DNA of 35,100 nt from Brachionus plicatilis. Its lineage: Eukaryota; Rotifera; Eurotatoria; Ploima; Brachionidae. Both the position numbers and the translations under genes were made by a program. The notes below the pieces were generated by a model. The model did no database searches and was not told where the DNA came from. It saw only the letters and a list, made by a program, of their open reading frames with translations. Below, piece by piece: positions 1-8,973 of this stretch (position 1 is its first letter; the number at the start of each line of letters is the position of its first letter). The stretch covers positions 150,655-185,754 of the forward strand of contig QEOQ01000246.1 in NCBI GenBank assembly GCA_010279815.1, written 5' to 3'.

Positions 1-1
1 A

Positions 2-1207
2 CTTCTATCCACAGCATTTACAATTTTTTGCTGTTTGACTAGTTTATTTTCTTTAAAAATAAATAAATGTCCATTTGAAATTAACTATGAAAAAATGAGC
101 AAAATTTCTTTTGTATCATTCAAGCACTTGTACACCAGAAACAATTCAAATGTTTCAATTGAATGTCCGATTGCTGACAATTTAATGATGATCAAACTGC
201 ACATTCAATCAACTCAAAATCTTATTTTAAGCGAAAATTTAAAAATTAATTTTCTAAATGGAATAAATCAATTCACAACTGTTCTCATTAGATTTCAATT
301 TTTCACTGGCTTTGACTTGGACCGACCATTTTTTAAGAGCTTCCACAATCACCGCATCACTTACCTAGAGTTTCATGACTCGTTTCTTCACACACATTCA
401 TCAGACAAAATTTTCTGTCAAAAAAAAATCCTTAAGCCTCATCAGACCATTTGTGCTATGACCTTTGCCTACTCGGTAGTGTACTCAATTCAAACGTGTC
501 CTCTTATTTTTTCCAACACTAGCATGGACATTTTGGAATTTTACGGAATCACAAACACAATGCTCAGAAAAAACCCTCTTGGCTTTGCAAACTCCCAGAG
601 TGACAAAGCAGTTTACAACTTAAAAAAAGTGATCTTCCATTTGTATCACTACGACCTGACTGTGAGTCTTTTGAAGAAAAGTTTGTTCACCTCAAGCAAA
701 TCGATTAGGATTATAGGCCAAATGAATTCAATTGATAAAAATATCATGGATAGTTTGTCAGTAAAAGAGATGTATTTCGAAACTGAAAGTATTTATGTCT
801 TGTTTCAAGATGGGGGCTTATGGCTCAATTTGATTCAAGACACTATCACTCAAAATACTACTTTTGGGAGTTTGACCAAAATTTCAATCAGTGTTGACAA
901 AGATTACTTTTTTAATGAATTGGATATTTGCTATTTCCGTCATGTTCCCTCAAACAAATCTTTTTATTTTTATCCCATGATGATTCATTATTCAAGATCT
1001 TGCACATGTTCCAAAATTTTATTTTTCAGCTCATTTTTGCAAATAAATAAGTACTCTAATCTAAGAGAGGGCTATAGACAATCTATGGAATATTGGACGT
1101 TGAATAGCTACATTGAATCATGCATTGATGAAAAGCTTTTCGTCTACTGTCAACAAAAGCTTGATATGTGCAGCTTGAAGAAGCTAAAACATATGAAAAT
1201 AAAATAG
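2..1207 (+). CDS. Secreted-protein gene, 5' end outside window (unknown function)
   Basis: The reading frame is open from base 2 to a TAG at 1205-1207, about 401 codons, and has no ATG near its left edge, so the true start lies upstream. The first residues in the window are hydrophobic (LLSTAFTIFCCLTSLFSL) and look like the core of a signal peptide, followed by a mature part with scattered cysteines. The body is rich in Leu, Ile, Phe, Asn and Ser with irregular short strand-like segments; this resembles divergent leucine-rich-repeat ectodomains, but no clean LRR consensus can be written. No C-terminal membrane helix is visible; the tail is basic and Cys-containing. I associate this style with a large family of uncharacterised rotifer secreted or membrane proteins, from memory and unverified. 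AATAAA signals follow near 1275. Coding status is fairly sure because of length in AT-rich DNA; function is unknown. Confidence 0.6.
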   Translation, partial: LLSTAFTIFCCLTSLFSLKINKCPFEINYEKMSKISFVSFKHLYTRNNSNVSIECPIADNLMMIKLHIQSTQNLILSENLKINFLNGINQFTTVLIRFQFFTGFDLDRPFFKSFHNHRITYLEFHDSFLHTHSSDKIFCQKKILKPHQTICAMTFAYSVVYSIQTCPLIFSNTSMDILEFYGITNTMLRKNPLGFANSQSDKAVYNLKKVIFHLYHYDLTVSLLKKSLFTSSKSIRIIGQMNSIDKNIMDSLSVKEMYFETESIYVLFQDGGLWLNLIQDTITQNTTFGSLTKISISVDKDYFFNELDICYFRHVPSNKSFYFYPMMIHYSRSCTCSKILFFSSFLQINKYSNLREGYRQSMEYWTLNSYIESCIDEKLFVYCQQKLDMCSLKKLKHMKIK

Positions 1208-1420
1208 ACTTTAAGATGGTGAATTTTTATGCAAAAATTTAAAAATGAATAATTTGGGTTAATTTTGATTGGAAAAATAAATAAATGAGTATTATTTTTC
1301 TAGCATAAATTGATATCAAAATTTTATAAAGGCTAAGTTACAATTTTAAAAAAATTCCTTTTTTAATCGTCTCTTTTGAGTTTATTATCATTAGACTTCA
1401 AACATTTTATTTTTACTTAC

Positions 1421-2049
1421 GATTTTCTAAAGGATGCATACTTTGTAAATTATTCAAAATATTAATAAGTAAAGATTCAAAGTATTTCTGCTTGCATTTA
1501 TACCAAAAAGCTTTGAATTTAAAGCGAGTTTATATGCGAATAAAATAGTTAATAATTATCAAATACTGACATCTTTATTGCATTTAAAAAAAAATTGGTT
1601 TTAAATAAATTTAATTTTTTACAAAATATATTGGTGAGAATTGTTTTTCTTTTTTTTAATTATTTTATAAAGCTACCACTCTGCTTCAATTCAAAGCAAA
1701 CCTTATGAAAAGATTTGCCAAATTGATGCACTATTCACTGTAGTAGCCATAGTTTAGCAATTTTGTAAAGGATACATACTTCGTATATTATTAAAAATAT
1801 TAATTAGTAAAGATTCAAAGTATTTCTGCATGCATTTATACCAAAAAGTTTTGAATTTAAAGCGAGTTTATATGCGAATAAAATAGTTAATAATTATCAA
1901 ATACTGACATCTTTTTTGCATTTAAAAAAAAATTGATTTTAAATAAATTTAATTTTTTACAAAATATATTGGTGAGAATTGTTTTTCTTTTTTTAATTAT
2001 TTTATAAAGCTACCACTCTGCTTCAATTCAAAGCAAATCTTATGAAAAG
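1421..2049. repeat. 337-bp tandem repeat, copies A (partial) and B
   Basis: A unit of about 337 bp is repeated head to tail. Landmark AAAAGATTTGCC occurs at 1708 and the next unit would start at 2045, a spacing of 337. Copy A lacks the first ~50 bp of the unit and is more diverged (for example CTAAAGGATGCATACTTTG against GTAAAGGATACATACTTCG). Shared landmarks are TTTAAAGCGAGTTTATATGCG and ACCACTCTGCTTCAATTC. No ORF runs through the unit. The array continues at 7812 on the other side of the LTR element, so it is older than that insertion. Confidence 0.9.
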
Positions 2050-2331
2050 TGTTGACGTGTAACTATATTATATAGGCGTAGCTAGGCCCCGGTTATTAGT
2101 CCTTTGATATTCATGAGTGTCATGAATCTAGTTGCTAGTTTGTTAGTCTAACTCAATTGATTAATTGCTGGCGCCAAGTTAAGAAATATATAAATATAGT
2201 TTAATATAAATAAAAAGTTGTTGTGTTCTGAATAGAAATTTTTATATCTTTTATACTTCCTTTTTACTACCGTAATTTCACACTATTCCCACTAATATGC
2301 CAAAGAGATCCAGTCAATCTACTCGGCAACA
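2050..2331 (+). repeat. 5' LTR (282 bp)
   Basis: It matches 7530-7811 at 281 of 282 positions by eye, with TG...CA ends. It includes TATA-like and AATAAA signals and, unusually, the first 35 nt of the gag reading frame (ATG at 2297). Confidence 0.97.
2187..2214 (+). promoter_or_regulatory. LTR TATA-like box and polyadenylation signal
   Basis: TATATAAATAT at 2187-2197 is a candidate TATA box, and AATAAA at 2209-2214 follows 12 nt later. The same pair recurs in the 3' LTR, at 7667-7677 and 7689-7694. This fits a promoter and polyadenylation signal around the U3/R boundary; the exact transcription start cannot be read. Confidence 0.5.
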
Positions 2332-4486
2332 ACTTGGTGCCGTGACCAGTATCCTAGAAGAACAAGCAGTTGCCGAGGAGCCAAAGAAGAAGCCAGTGGG
2401 AAGACCAGCGAAGAGAGCGAAGATTGAAGGAGAAGTGGAAAAACAAGTCAACAACATAGGGGAGCGATTCAACACTCAAGCAAATAACCCACGGGGACCG
2501 AGTAATCCTGGATTATCAAGCATTGAGATCCGATCAGTTAGTCCAAAGATTGTCGCTCCAGCACCAAATTTTACGTTACCACTGCAAATGACTATGCGTG
2601 TATTCAATGGCTTAGACGAAGAAGACTTGGCTCAGTGGCTTCACGAATTTCAAACCAAAACATTCGGTTCAACTAATCAAGACTTCAAAAGAAATCTCTT
2701 CATTACGTACTTAGGTGGACGAGCTAGAGATTGGATAGACAGCTTAGAACCGAGCCGAATTAATACGTATGAGAAGCTTGTAAATGAGCTTAAGATAACG
2801 TTTGACAAAAAGACACCGGAAAGACAATTGGTTGAACTTGGTCAACTTAAAAAGAAGGCAGATGAAAATTTAGATTTTTATGGAATGAGAGTGTCTCAAA
2901 TGGTACGTCGTGCTTTTCCAGGTATCGATGATATTAATATCGATCGCATGAGCATGACTTATTTCGTCAAAGGACTTTATCCTGACATTGAAGGGAGAGT
3001 CAAAGGGAGAAATCCAGTTAGCTTACAGAAGGCTATTAAATATGCTAAACAATATGAAGCTGAAGGGTTAGGCAAGCAGAAGCCAGCCAAAGAGAAACCA
3101 GAGAAGCTTTTAGTAGCCATGGAAACGGTCCCAAATGAGAACGTTATCAAAGGACCAAACGAAACGCAGGTTCTAACAAATCTTTTAGATAAAATTGACA
3201 AACAAGCTACCCAAATAAAAGAACAATATGACAAGATCCAAAAAGAGATGGAAAACATTAAAGCAAATTCTAATAAAAGCCAGCAGCAGGATAACAACGG
3301 AAGAAACAATCACAACAACAACAACAACAATAACCCTAATTACTCAAGATACAATAATCGACGTAATAACAGGGCTAGTAACCAAGTTCAGAACTATGGA
3401 CCTAGACGATGTTATATTTGCAATCTGACCGGTCATTTACAAAGAACATGTCCACAAGCGAAATCAAATTCAAATTCAGTACAGTCTCAGCCCACTAGTA
3501 ACAATTCAAACGTAAATAATTTTGTTAATTCTACTACTACTTCTAACCCAATAAACTTACATCAACTTTGCTCGTATTCTTTTTATGACCCATTTTTATA
3601 CCATGCCCCATTTTCTCACATGTTCCCTGAAGAGTTAAGTAACGATCCAACAAATTTAAATGTACATAAAACAGTCAGCCTTAAGTTAAAATCTTCTAAG
3701 TTAATAGAACTTCCAGCTCAAGTTTTTGGAATCCCGTTGAACAATTGTTTAGATACCGGTGCAAGTACCAATTTTGTAAAAAAAGATTTTCTTAAAAATA
3801 CGAGGCAAATGGTTGAAATAACTCCTTTAAAGCAGTCATGTGATGTTCAATTAGGGGATGAATCTAGATTAAAAGCACATTCCAAGGTGATTCTACCTGT
3901 TGAAATTCACAATGACTTCTATTTAGTTGATTTTTATGTAGTTGATAAGTTACCATATGATTGTATTTTTGGTATGGACTTCGTACTGAAATTTGACGTG
4001 GCTATAAGGCCTAGTTCAAAAACTGTTAGCTTAGACCCAGAATATGATCTTTATGACCCCAGTATTTTAGAATCAAGACTTCTTTACCTTTATTCACTTG
4101 AAGATATTTTTATTCCTCCTTTTTGCAGTTATGTTACCATTACTAAGCCTAATAAACCCTTTTGGACTGATGTTCTTGTCCAAAACAACCCTTATCTAGT
4201 AGAGAGGCTTGGTGTTTTCGTAGCTAAGGGTATCATAGAGTACGGGGAGGAGATTAAGCTAAACGTATCAAATTTATCTAAGAAAACAGTTTGTCTACCT
4301 AAGGGTACCATTTTAGGGCATCTCAAAAATTTTAAGAGGAAGAACTATAATTTGCTAAACTTTAATGTGAATGAGGAAAGCACCAAAAAGGACTTGACGG
4401 AACAAGAAAAGGTTGAAGGAGAGGAAGAGATTGTTTTACCTGAAGGTATAGATGAAACCGAGATGCATTTAAAAGAAGATTTTTAA
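2297..4486 (+). CDS. Gag-protease polyprotein of the gypsy-type element
   Basis: The protein is 729 aa and starts at an ATG inside the 5' LTR. It encodes the capsid/nucleocapsid precursor and the aspartic protease that matures it. The N-terminus is basic with an AT-hook-like GRPAKRAK (residues about 35-42). Residues about 95-260 resemble a retrotransposon gag capsid (LAQWLHEF, ARDWIDSL). An Asn-rich linker follows at about 325-360, then one CCHC zinc knuckle CYICNLTGHLQRTC from residue 372 (C-x2-C-x4-H-x4-C). The protease motif LDTGAST has its catalytic Asp at residue 486, followed by IFGMDF. The TAA at 4484-4486 closes the frame; the RT frame is +1 relative to it and overlaps by about 12 nt. 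The frame itself is intact. Whether pol is reached by programmed frameshift or was originally the same ORF is unresolved. Confidence 0.93.
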   Translation: MPKRSSQSTRQQLGAVTSILEEQAVAEEPKKKPVGRPAKRAKIEGEVEKQVNNIGERFNTQANNPRGPSNPGLSSIEIRSVSPKIVAPAPNFTLPLQMTMRVFNGLDEEDLAQWLHEFQTKTFGSTNQDFKRNLFITYLGGRARDWIDSLEPSRINTYEKLVNELKITFDKKTPERQLVELGQLKKKADENLDFYGMRVSQMVRRAFPGIDDINIDRMSMTYFVKGLYPDIEGRVKGRNPVSLQKAIKYAKQYEAEGLGKQKPAKEKPEKLLVAMETVPNENVIKGPNETQVLTNLLDKIDKQATQIKEQYDKIQKEMENIKANSNKSQQQDNNGRNNHNNNNNNNPNYSRYNNRRNNRASNQVQNYGPRRCYICNLTGHLQRTCPQAKSNSNSVQSQPTSNNSNVNNFVNSTTTSNPINLHQLCSYSFYDPFLYHAPFSHMFPEELSNDPTNLNVHKTVSLKLKSSKLIELPAQVFGIPLNNCLDTGASTNFVKKDFLKNTRQMVEITPLKQSCDVQLGDESRLKAHSKVILPVEIHNDFYLVDFYVVDKLPYDCIFGMDFVLKFDVAIRPSSKTVSLDPEYDLYDPSILESRLLYLYSLEDIFIPPFCSYVTITKPNKPFWTDVLVQNNPYLVERLGVFVAKGIIEYGEEIKLNVSNLSKKTVCLPKGTILGHLKNFKRKNYNLLNFNVNEESTKKDLTEQEKVEGEEEIVLPEGIDETEMHLKEDF
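2335..2354 (+). promoter_or_regulatory. Minus-strand primer-binding site candidate
   Basis: TGGTGCCGTGACCAGTATCC begins 3 nt after the LTR end. TGG complements a tRNA CCA end, and the position is that expected for a PBS. It lies within the gag coding frame. I could not assign the tRNA with confidence. Confidence 0.65.
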
Positions 4487-5465
4487 GAAACTCCTGTCTA
4501 TAAATAAAGATTTATTTTCAAAAAAGTTAGTAAAACCAGGAAATGCTCATAACGTAATCCACACAATAGAAACTGGACACAGTTTACCAAAAAGTTGTCC
4601 ACCGCGCAGAACGGGAGTTACAGAAAGAAAGGTGATTGAGGAACACATTAAGGATATGCTTGACCTAAAGATTATCCAGCCATCGAAGAGTCCGTGGGCA
4701 GCCCCAGTAGTTCTAGTAGGAAAAAAGGATGATACAACCCGGTTCTGTATAGACTATAGGGAATTAAATAAAGTAACAAAAAGAGACGTTTATCCACTGC
4801 CACGGATAGATGACTATTTGGATGCCTTCGGGCAATCTTTTTATTTCTCAACCATCGATTTAACTTCCGGGTATTGGCAAATACCCATGCTCGAAGCAGA
4901 TAAGGAAAAAACCGCTTTTATTAGTCATCAAGGTCTTTATGAATTCCTTGTAATGCCTTTTGGCCTAACTAACGCTCCCGCTACTTTTCAAAGGTACATG
5001 GACGCGGCATTTGGGGGTCTTAAGTGGTTATGCTGCCTTGTCTATCTAGATGATGTCATCATCTTCTCTAAGACATTTGAAGAACATCTTGCGCACCTAA
5101 CATTGGTTTTTGAAAGAATTAGAAAGGCTAACTTGAGGATTAAAGGTAACAAATGTTCTTTTTTTCGGAAAGAACTTACGTATTTGGGTCATAGGGTGTC
5201 ATCTGAAGGGATTAGTCCTGATCCAAAAAAAGTAAAATCCATAACTAAAATCAAGTCACCAAGGAATAAAACTGAATTAAGGACGTTCCTAGGCCTCACA
5301 GGGTACTATAGGAGGTTCATAAAAGCTTATGCAAAACTTGCTGCAGAACTTTACGAATTGGTTAAAGAAGATAAAGAATTTAATTGGACCCAGAAGCATG
5401 ACGACACTTTCATATTACTTAAGGAATTACTGAGTAGTGAACCTATTCTTAGGCATCCAATTTAA
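4473..5465 (+). pseudogene. Reverse transcriptase part of pol (frame-disrupted)
   Basis: This frame opens after a TAA at 4470-4472 and runs to TAA at 5463-5465, in +1 relative to gag-protease. It has no obvious own start, so it would be expressed only by fusion to gag. The RT signature is complete: FCIDYRELNKVT, YPLPRIDDYLDA, the fingers/palm motif FSTIDLTSGYWQI with the first catalytic Asp, LVMPFGLTNAPATFQ, the catalytic YLDD within LVYLDDVIIFSK, and the connection motif LRTFLGLTGYYRRFI. It converts the element RNA to DNA in the cytoplasmic particle. The frame breaks exactly where the RNase H domain should begin: RNase H similarity continues in the next +1 frame from about 5458. Domain identity is certain; functionality of this copy is doubtful. 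Confidence 0.9.
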
Positions 5466-7122
5466 CTTTCCGTTTAAAGTTCAATGTGATGCGTCTGAAA
5501 CGGGTCTTGGAGCTGTTCTGTGTCAAGAAATAGACGGGGCTGAACATGTTATTATGTACATAAGTAGGGCTCTACAGCCAGGTGAATAGAAGTGGCATAT
5601 AAGGGAAAAAGAGGCTTTAGCAATAATTTGGGCATGTGAGCAATTTAGGTCATATGTAATTGGGTCTCACTTTGTGGTAGAAACAGACCACGAGTCTTTG
5701 AAGTGGCTCATGAAAACTAATGGCGCTAGACTCGTTAGGTGGGCACTGCGATTGTCTGAATTTGATTTTGAAATCAAATATAAAAAGGGCACTTCCAATA
5801 GTAACGCTGACTGTCTGTCCAGATCTCACGCCTACGATCAAATTAATAAGGAAACAAATTGTTTAATTCTAAACGAGATAAGTCCACTCGATTCCGTGAA
5901 CATGGAGGAAGAGCAAAAGAAAGATCCGTTTATACAATCAATATTTAATCAGCTGAGGCGGGGGGAGGAATCAGTTAAGGCAACTCATAAAGTAATTGAC
6001 AAGAAGTTATATTATACCACAGTTGAGGGGAATAAGATAATGGTGCCGCAACAATTAATTGCAACAGTGTTGGACCATTATCACTGTCAAGCCTTAACTC
6101 ATGTCGGCCGAGATAAGATGTACAAATATTTGACAAAGAAGTTTTTCTGGCCTTGTATGTTTAAAGATATCGAAAGATGGGTAAAAGCATGCTTGACGTG
6201 TCAGAAGTTTAAACCTCCACAACCCACAAATCATGGGCTGCTACAACCAATTAAATCGAGTTTTCCATTCGATATAGTTGGCATGGATATTTTAGGTCCA
6301 TTCAAAAGATCAAAAGCAGGGTATAGGTATGTGTTGGTAATAGTTGATTATTTTACAAATTGGGTAGAGGCTTGTCCTCTAAAGACTTTGGAAGCTGAAG
6401 AGGTTGCCGAGCGTTTTTATCACTTAATAGTTACCCGACATGGGTGTCCATCCAGAGTCTTGACAGACCAAGGGACTCAATTTACTTCCCAGCTTTTCCG
6501 GGCAATGTGCAAACGCCTGGGTATCCATAAAATAGATTGCAGTGCTAAGCATCCACAAGCTAATGGGAAAGTAGAGCGGTTTAACCGATTTTTGACAAAC
6601 GCGCTCGCAACGATAATTAATAAAGGTCAGACGGATTGGGACAAGTTGCTAAACGATTGTTTGATGGCTTATCGCGTTACAATTCACGATATCATACAAG
6701 AAACACCTTATTTTTTGCTGTATGGACGAGACCCCATATTGCCTGGAGACCTGATTTTTGGAGTCCAGCGTAATAGGCTTCCGGATGAGAGGAATGATAA
6801 ACTAGAATACAAGATGGACTTAATTAAACGATTGAGAACCAGTTACGAAAACGTGCAAGTCAAACAAAGTAGGGAAATGGGGTACTATAAGGAAAGGTAT
6901 GATCAAAGACACAGACATGTTGAATTTCAAGTTGAAGATTATGTCATGATTTATTGGCCGGTGCCTAAGCAGGGCTACACGCAGAAATTACTGCCAAAAT
7001 GGCAAGAACCGTATAAAATAACTGCGCGATTGAGTCCGGTGACGTACAGGATCGAGAGAGAAGGTGTTCAAATGGCAGTGCACGTACAACGATTAAGACG
7101 ATACGTTCCCTTAGAAAATTGA
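5458..7122 (+). pseudogene. RNase H and integrase part of pol (stop codon inside)
   Basis: RNase H begins near 5482 (CDASETGLGAVL) and is interrupted by TAG at 5587-5589; it resumes with WHIREKEALAIIWACEQF and ETDHESLKWLMK. The frame from 5590 to the stop at 7120-7122 is clean. Integrase follows: an HHCC zinc-binding domain (H...H in the YHCQALTHVGRDK stretch, CLTC near 6193), then a DDE core with Asp in GMDILGPF, Asp in VLTDQGTQF and Glu in HPQANGKVERFNR. A C-terminal region (LLPKWQEPYKI...) resembles the GPY/F-type module. The enzyme would insert the cDNA; the 5-bp target duplication agrees with this class. The upstream frame break and the stop make a full pol product impossible without recoding. 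Confidence 0.9.
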
Positions 7123-7529
7123 TGTCATAAACTTATAATTCATTTGCACTCCGTTCAGTTTTATTAAATTTTATTTTTTTTTTTTTTTAATTATATAAGA
7201 ATGGTTAAGTTTTGAGCGATCTTGCTTGGTTTCAGCAGTTAAGTCATTGAGGGTTGCAACATTGAGGGCGCGGGCCTGGAAGATCCAGTTGTAAAGACTT
7301 GGATGGGACCACGGAATGCCCTTGGTAGTGGAGTGAGAACATCTACCTCTAGCACAGGAAAGGCTCACCACAAGAAACCGAGGACGGTGTGTAACACCCA
7401 GTATTGAAACTGGCATGCCACCGTAGGAGACATGTCCGTAGGTCCGAGTACCCTGAGATTACCAGAAGAATGGTATTGTGGACAGATGGTACTCTAGCAA
7501 TGAGGACATAGCTGTTTAACCGGCAGGCG
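7123..7529 (+). other. Non-coding 3' internal region with 5S-rRNA-like stretch
   Basis: About 400 bp between the integrase stop and the 3' LTR are more GC-rich than their surroundings and hold no convincing sense ORF. After a T-run (about 7172-7189), 7217-7320 resembles the internal-promoter half of 5S rRNA: AGTTAAG with GAGGGTTG recalls the A-box region, GGGCCTGG is shared, and GACTTGGATGGGA matches the C-box, but the spacing is about twice normal. GGTCCGAGTACC near 7441 is a weak tRNA-type B-box look-alike. No clear polypurine tract precedes the LTR (CCGGCAGGCG instead). The 5S resemblance is my visual comparison, not a search. Confidence 0.4.
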
Positions 7530-7811
7530 TGTTGACGTGTAACTATATTATATAGGCGTAGCTAGGCCCCGGTTATTAGTCCTTTGATATTCATGAGTGT
7601 CATGAATCTAGTTGCTAGTTTGTTAGTCTAACTCAATTGATTAATTGCTGGCGCCAAATTAAGAAATATATAAATATAGTTTAATATAAATAAAAAGTTG
7701 TTGTGTTCTGAATAGAAATTTTTATATCTTTTATACTTCCTTTTTACTACCGTAATTTCACACTATTCCCACTAATATGCCAAAGAGATCCAGTCAATCT
7801 ACTCGGCAACA
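7530..7811 (+). repeat. 3' LTR (282 bp)
   Basis: Same as 2050-2331 apart from A at 7658 for G at 2178. It also contains the gag ATG and first codons, which here run into the 337-bp repeat. The AAAAG target duplication follows at 7812-7816. Confidence 0.97.
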
Positions 7812-8361
7812 AAAAGATTTGCCAAATTGATGCACTCTTCACTGTAGTAGCCATAGCTTAGCAATTTTGTAAAGGATACATACTTCGTATATTATTTAAA
7901 ATATTAATTAGTAAAGATTCAAAGTATTTCTGCTTGCATTTATACCAAAAAGCTTTGAATTTAAAGCGAGTTTATATGCGAATAAAATAGTTAATAATTA
8001 TCAAATACTGACATCTTTTTTGCATTTAAAAAAAAATTGATTTTAAATAAATTTAATTTTTTACAAAATATATTGGTGAGAATTGTTTTTCTTTTTTTAA
8101 TTATTTTATAAAGCTACCACTCTGCTTCAATTCAAAGCAAATCTTATGAAAAGATTTGCCAAATTGATGCACTCTTCACTGTAGTAGCCTTAACTTAGCA
8201 ATTTTGTAAAGGATACATACTTCGTATATTATTAAAAATATTAATTAGTAAAGATTCAAAGTATTTCTGCTTGCATTTATACCAAAAAGCTTTGAATTTA
8301 AAGCGAGTTTATATGCGAATAAAATAGTTAATAATTATCAAATACTGACATCTTTTTTGCA
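7812..8361. repeat. 337-bp tandem repeat, copies C and D (D truncated)
   Basis: Copy C starts at 7812 with AAAAGATTTGCC and copy D at 8149 (spacing 337). Copy D stops at about 8361, right after CATCTTTTTTGCATT, where LINE sequence begins. These copies and copy B are nearly identical, whereas copy A is more diverged. Confidence 0.9.
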
Positions 8362-8906
8362 TTATTACTATTTAATACTACAAGCAATACAGAATACAGC
8401 AGTCAGATCTATTCTTAAGTTAAAATATGATACTCCCTCCAACATCGTACATCATGAGGCTTTTAATAAACTGAAATTACTAACAGACTCTAATCGGCCT
8501 TTTGAATCGAGTGAGAGATATGTTGTGATAGGACTGAGTCATTCTATTCCATTGGTTGTAAGACTGGTGAAGGAATACAAAAAGGTTTCAAATCAAGACA
8601 TATTGAATGCCCAACTCCATTGTGTAATTGCTACCTTACTATTTCTTCTTTTTTTCCTGAAACTTGAACTATTTAAACTTATGCCAAATGTAACAATCTA
8701 TTCCAATTAGTGTCTTTTCAACTTTCATTTTTTTAGTTTATTTACTTTATTTTGATTCTTTTCTTTATCTCATTTTATTAGCTTTTATTTTATTTTTTTT
8801 TATTTTATTTTATTTTTATTTTTTTTTATATAATTTTTTTTATTATTTTTTTCAACTTATTCTGAAGGAGCTCTAGCTCCGTACAGAAAACAAATAAATA
8901 AATAAA
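8362..8906 (+). mobile_element. LINE 3' fragment a (non-LTR retrotransposon tail)
   Basis: Coding similarity begins near 8372 (LQAIQNTAVRSILKLKYD, NIVHHEAFNKLKLLTDSN, GLSHSIPLVVR) and equals the C-terminal end of the LINE ORF2 seen again at 10398-10808 and, inverted, at 18310-18715. A one-base loss in the A-run near 8580, relative to copy b, shifts the frame. A T-rich 3' UTR leads to a hairpin (8867-8880) and a terminal run of AAATAAATAAATAAA. The copy is heavily 5' truncated, as is usual for LINE insertions made by target-primed reverse transcription. Confidence 0.88.
8867..8880 (+). other. LINE 3'-end hairpin
   Basis: GGAGC-TCTA-GCTCC can form a short stem just before the A-rich tail. The stem is kept in the other two LINE copies (10997-11008 and, inverted, 17768-17779) although the loop differs (TCTA or AAAA). 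This is a plausible recognition element for the LINE reverse transcriptase. Confidence 0.5.
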
Positions 8907-8973
8907 ATTTTTAATTTTTGTTCTTTTATTTTTTTTTTTAGTTAAGTAAAAAATAATTAGAAAAAAAGAGCAA

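Larger units (their letters stand above)
2050..7811 (+). mobile_element. Ty3/gypsy-type LTR retrotransposon, complete ends, broken pol
   Basis: The element is 5762 bp with identical-length LTRs (2050-2331 and 7530-7811) that begin TGTTGACG and end GGCAACA. The 5-bp target duplication AAAAG lies at 2045-2049 and 7812-7816; removing the element restores an uninterrupted 337-bp repeat. Order is LTR, primer-binding site, gag, protease, reverse transcriptase, RNase H, integrase, LTR; integrase after RNase H is the Ty3/gypsy order. The LTRs differ at a single base (G at 2178, A at 7658), so insertion is recent. The pol region has a frame change near 4484, another near 5460 and a TAG at 5587-5589, so this copy is probably not autonomous. 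There is no envelope-like ORF. Confidence 0.97.

Noticed and set aside
2977..3428. Antisense and frame-shifted ORFs overlapping gag
   Set aside because: Shadows of the gag frame; the true frame has capsid, zinc knuckle and protease motifs.
5455..5470. Programmed +1 frameshift between RT and RNase H
   Set aside because: No known element recodes there, and the spacing between the conserved residues on both sides fits a small deletion better.
7171..7416. 81-codon minus-strand ORF in the 3' region of the retrotransposon
   Set aside because: Antisense to an element transcribed on the plus strand, begins in a poly-A/T run, no recognisable domain; better explained as a chance frame in GC-richer DNA.
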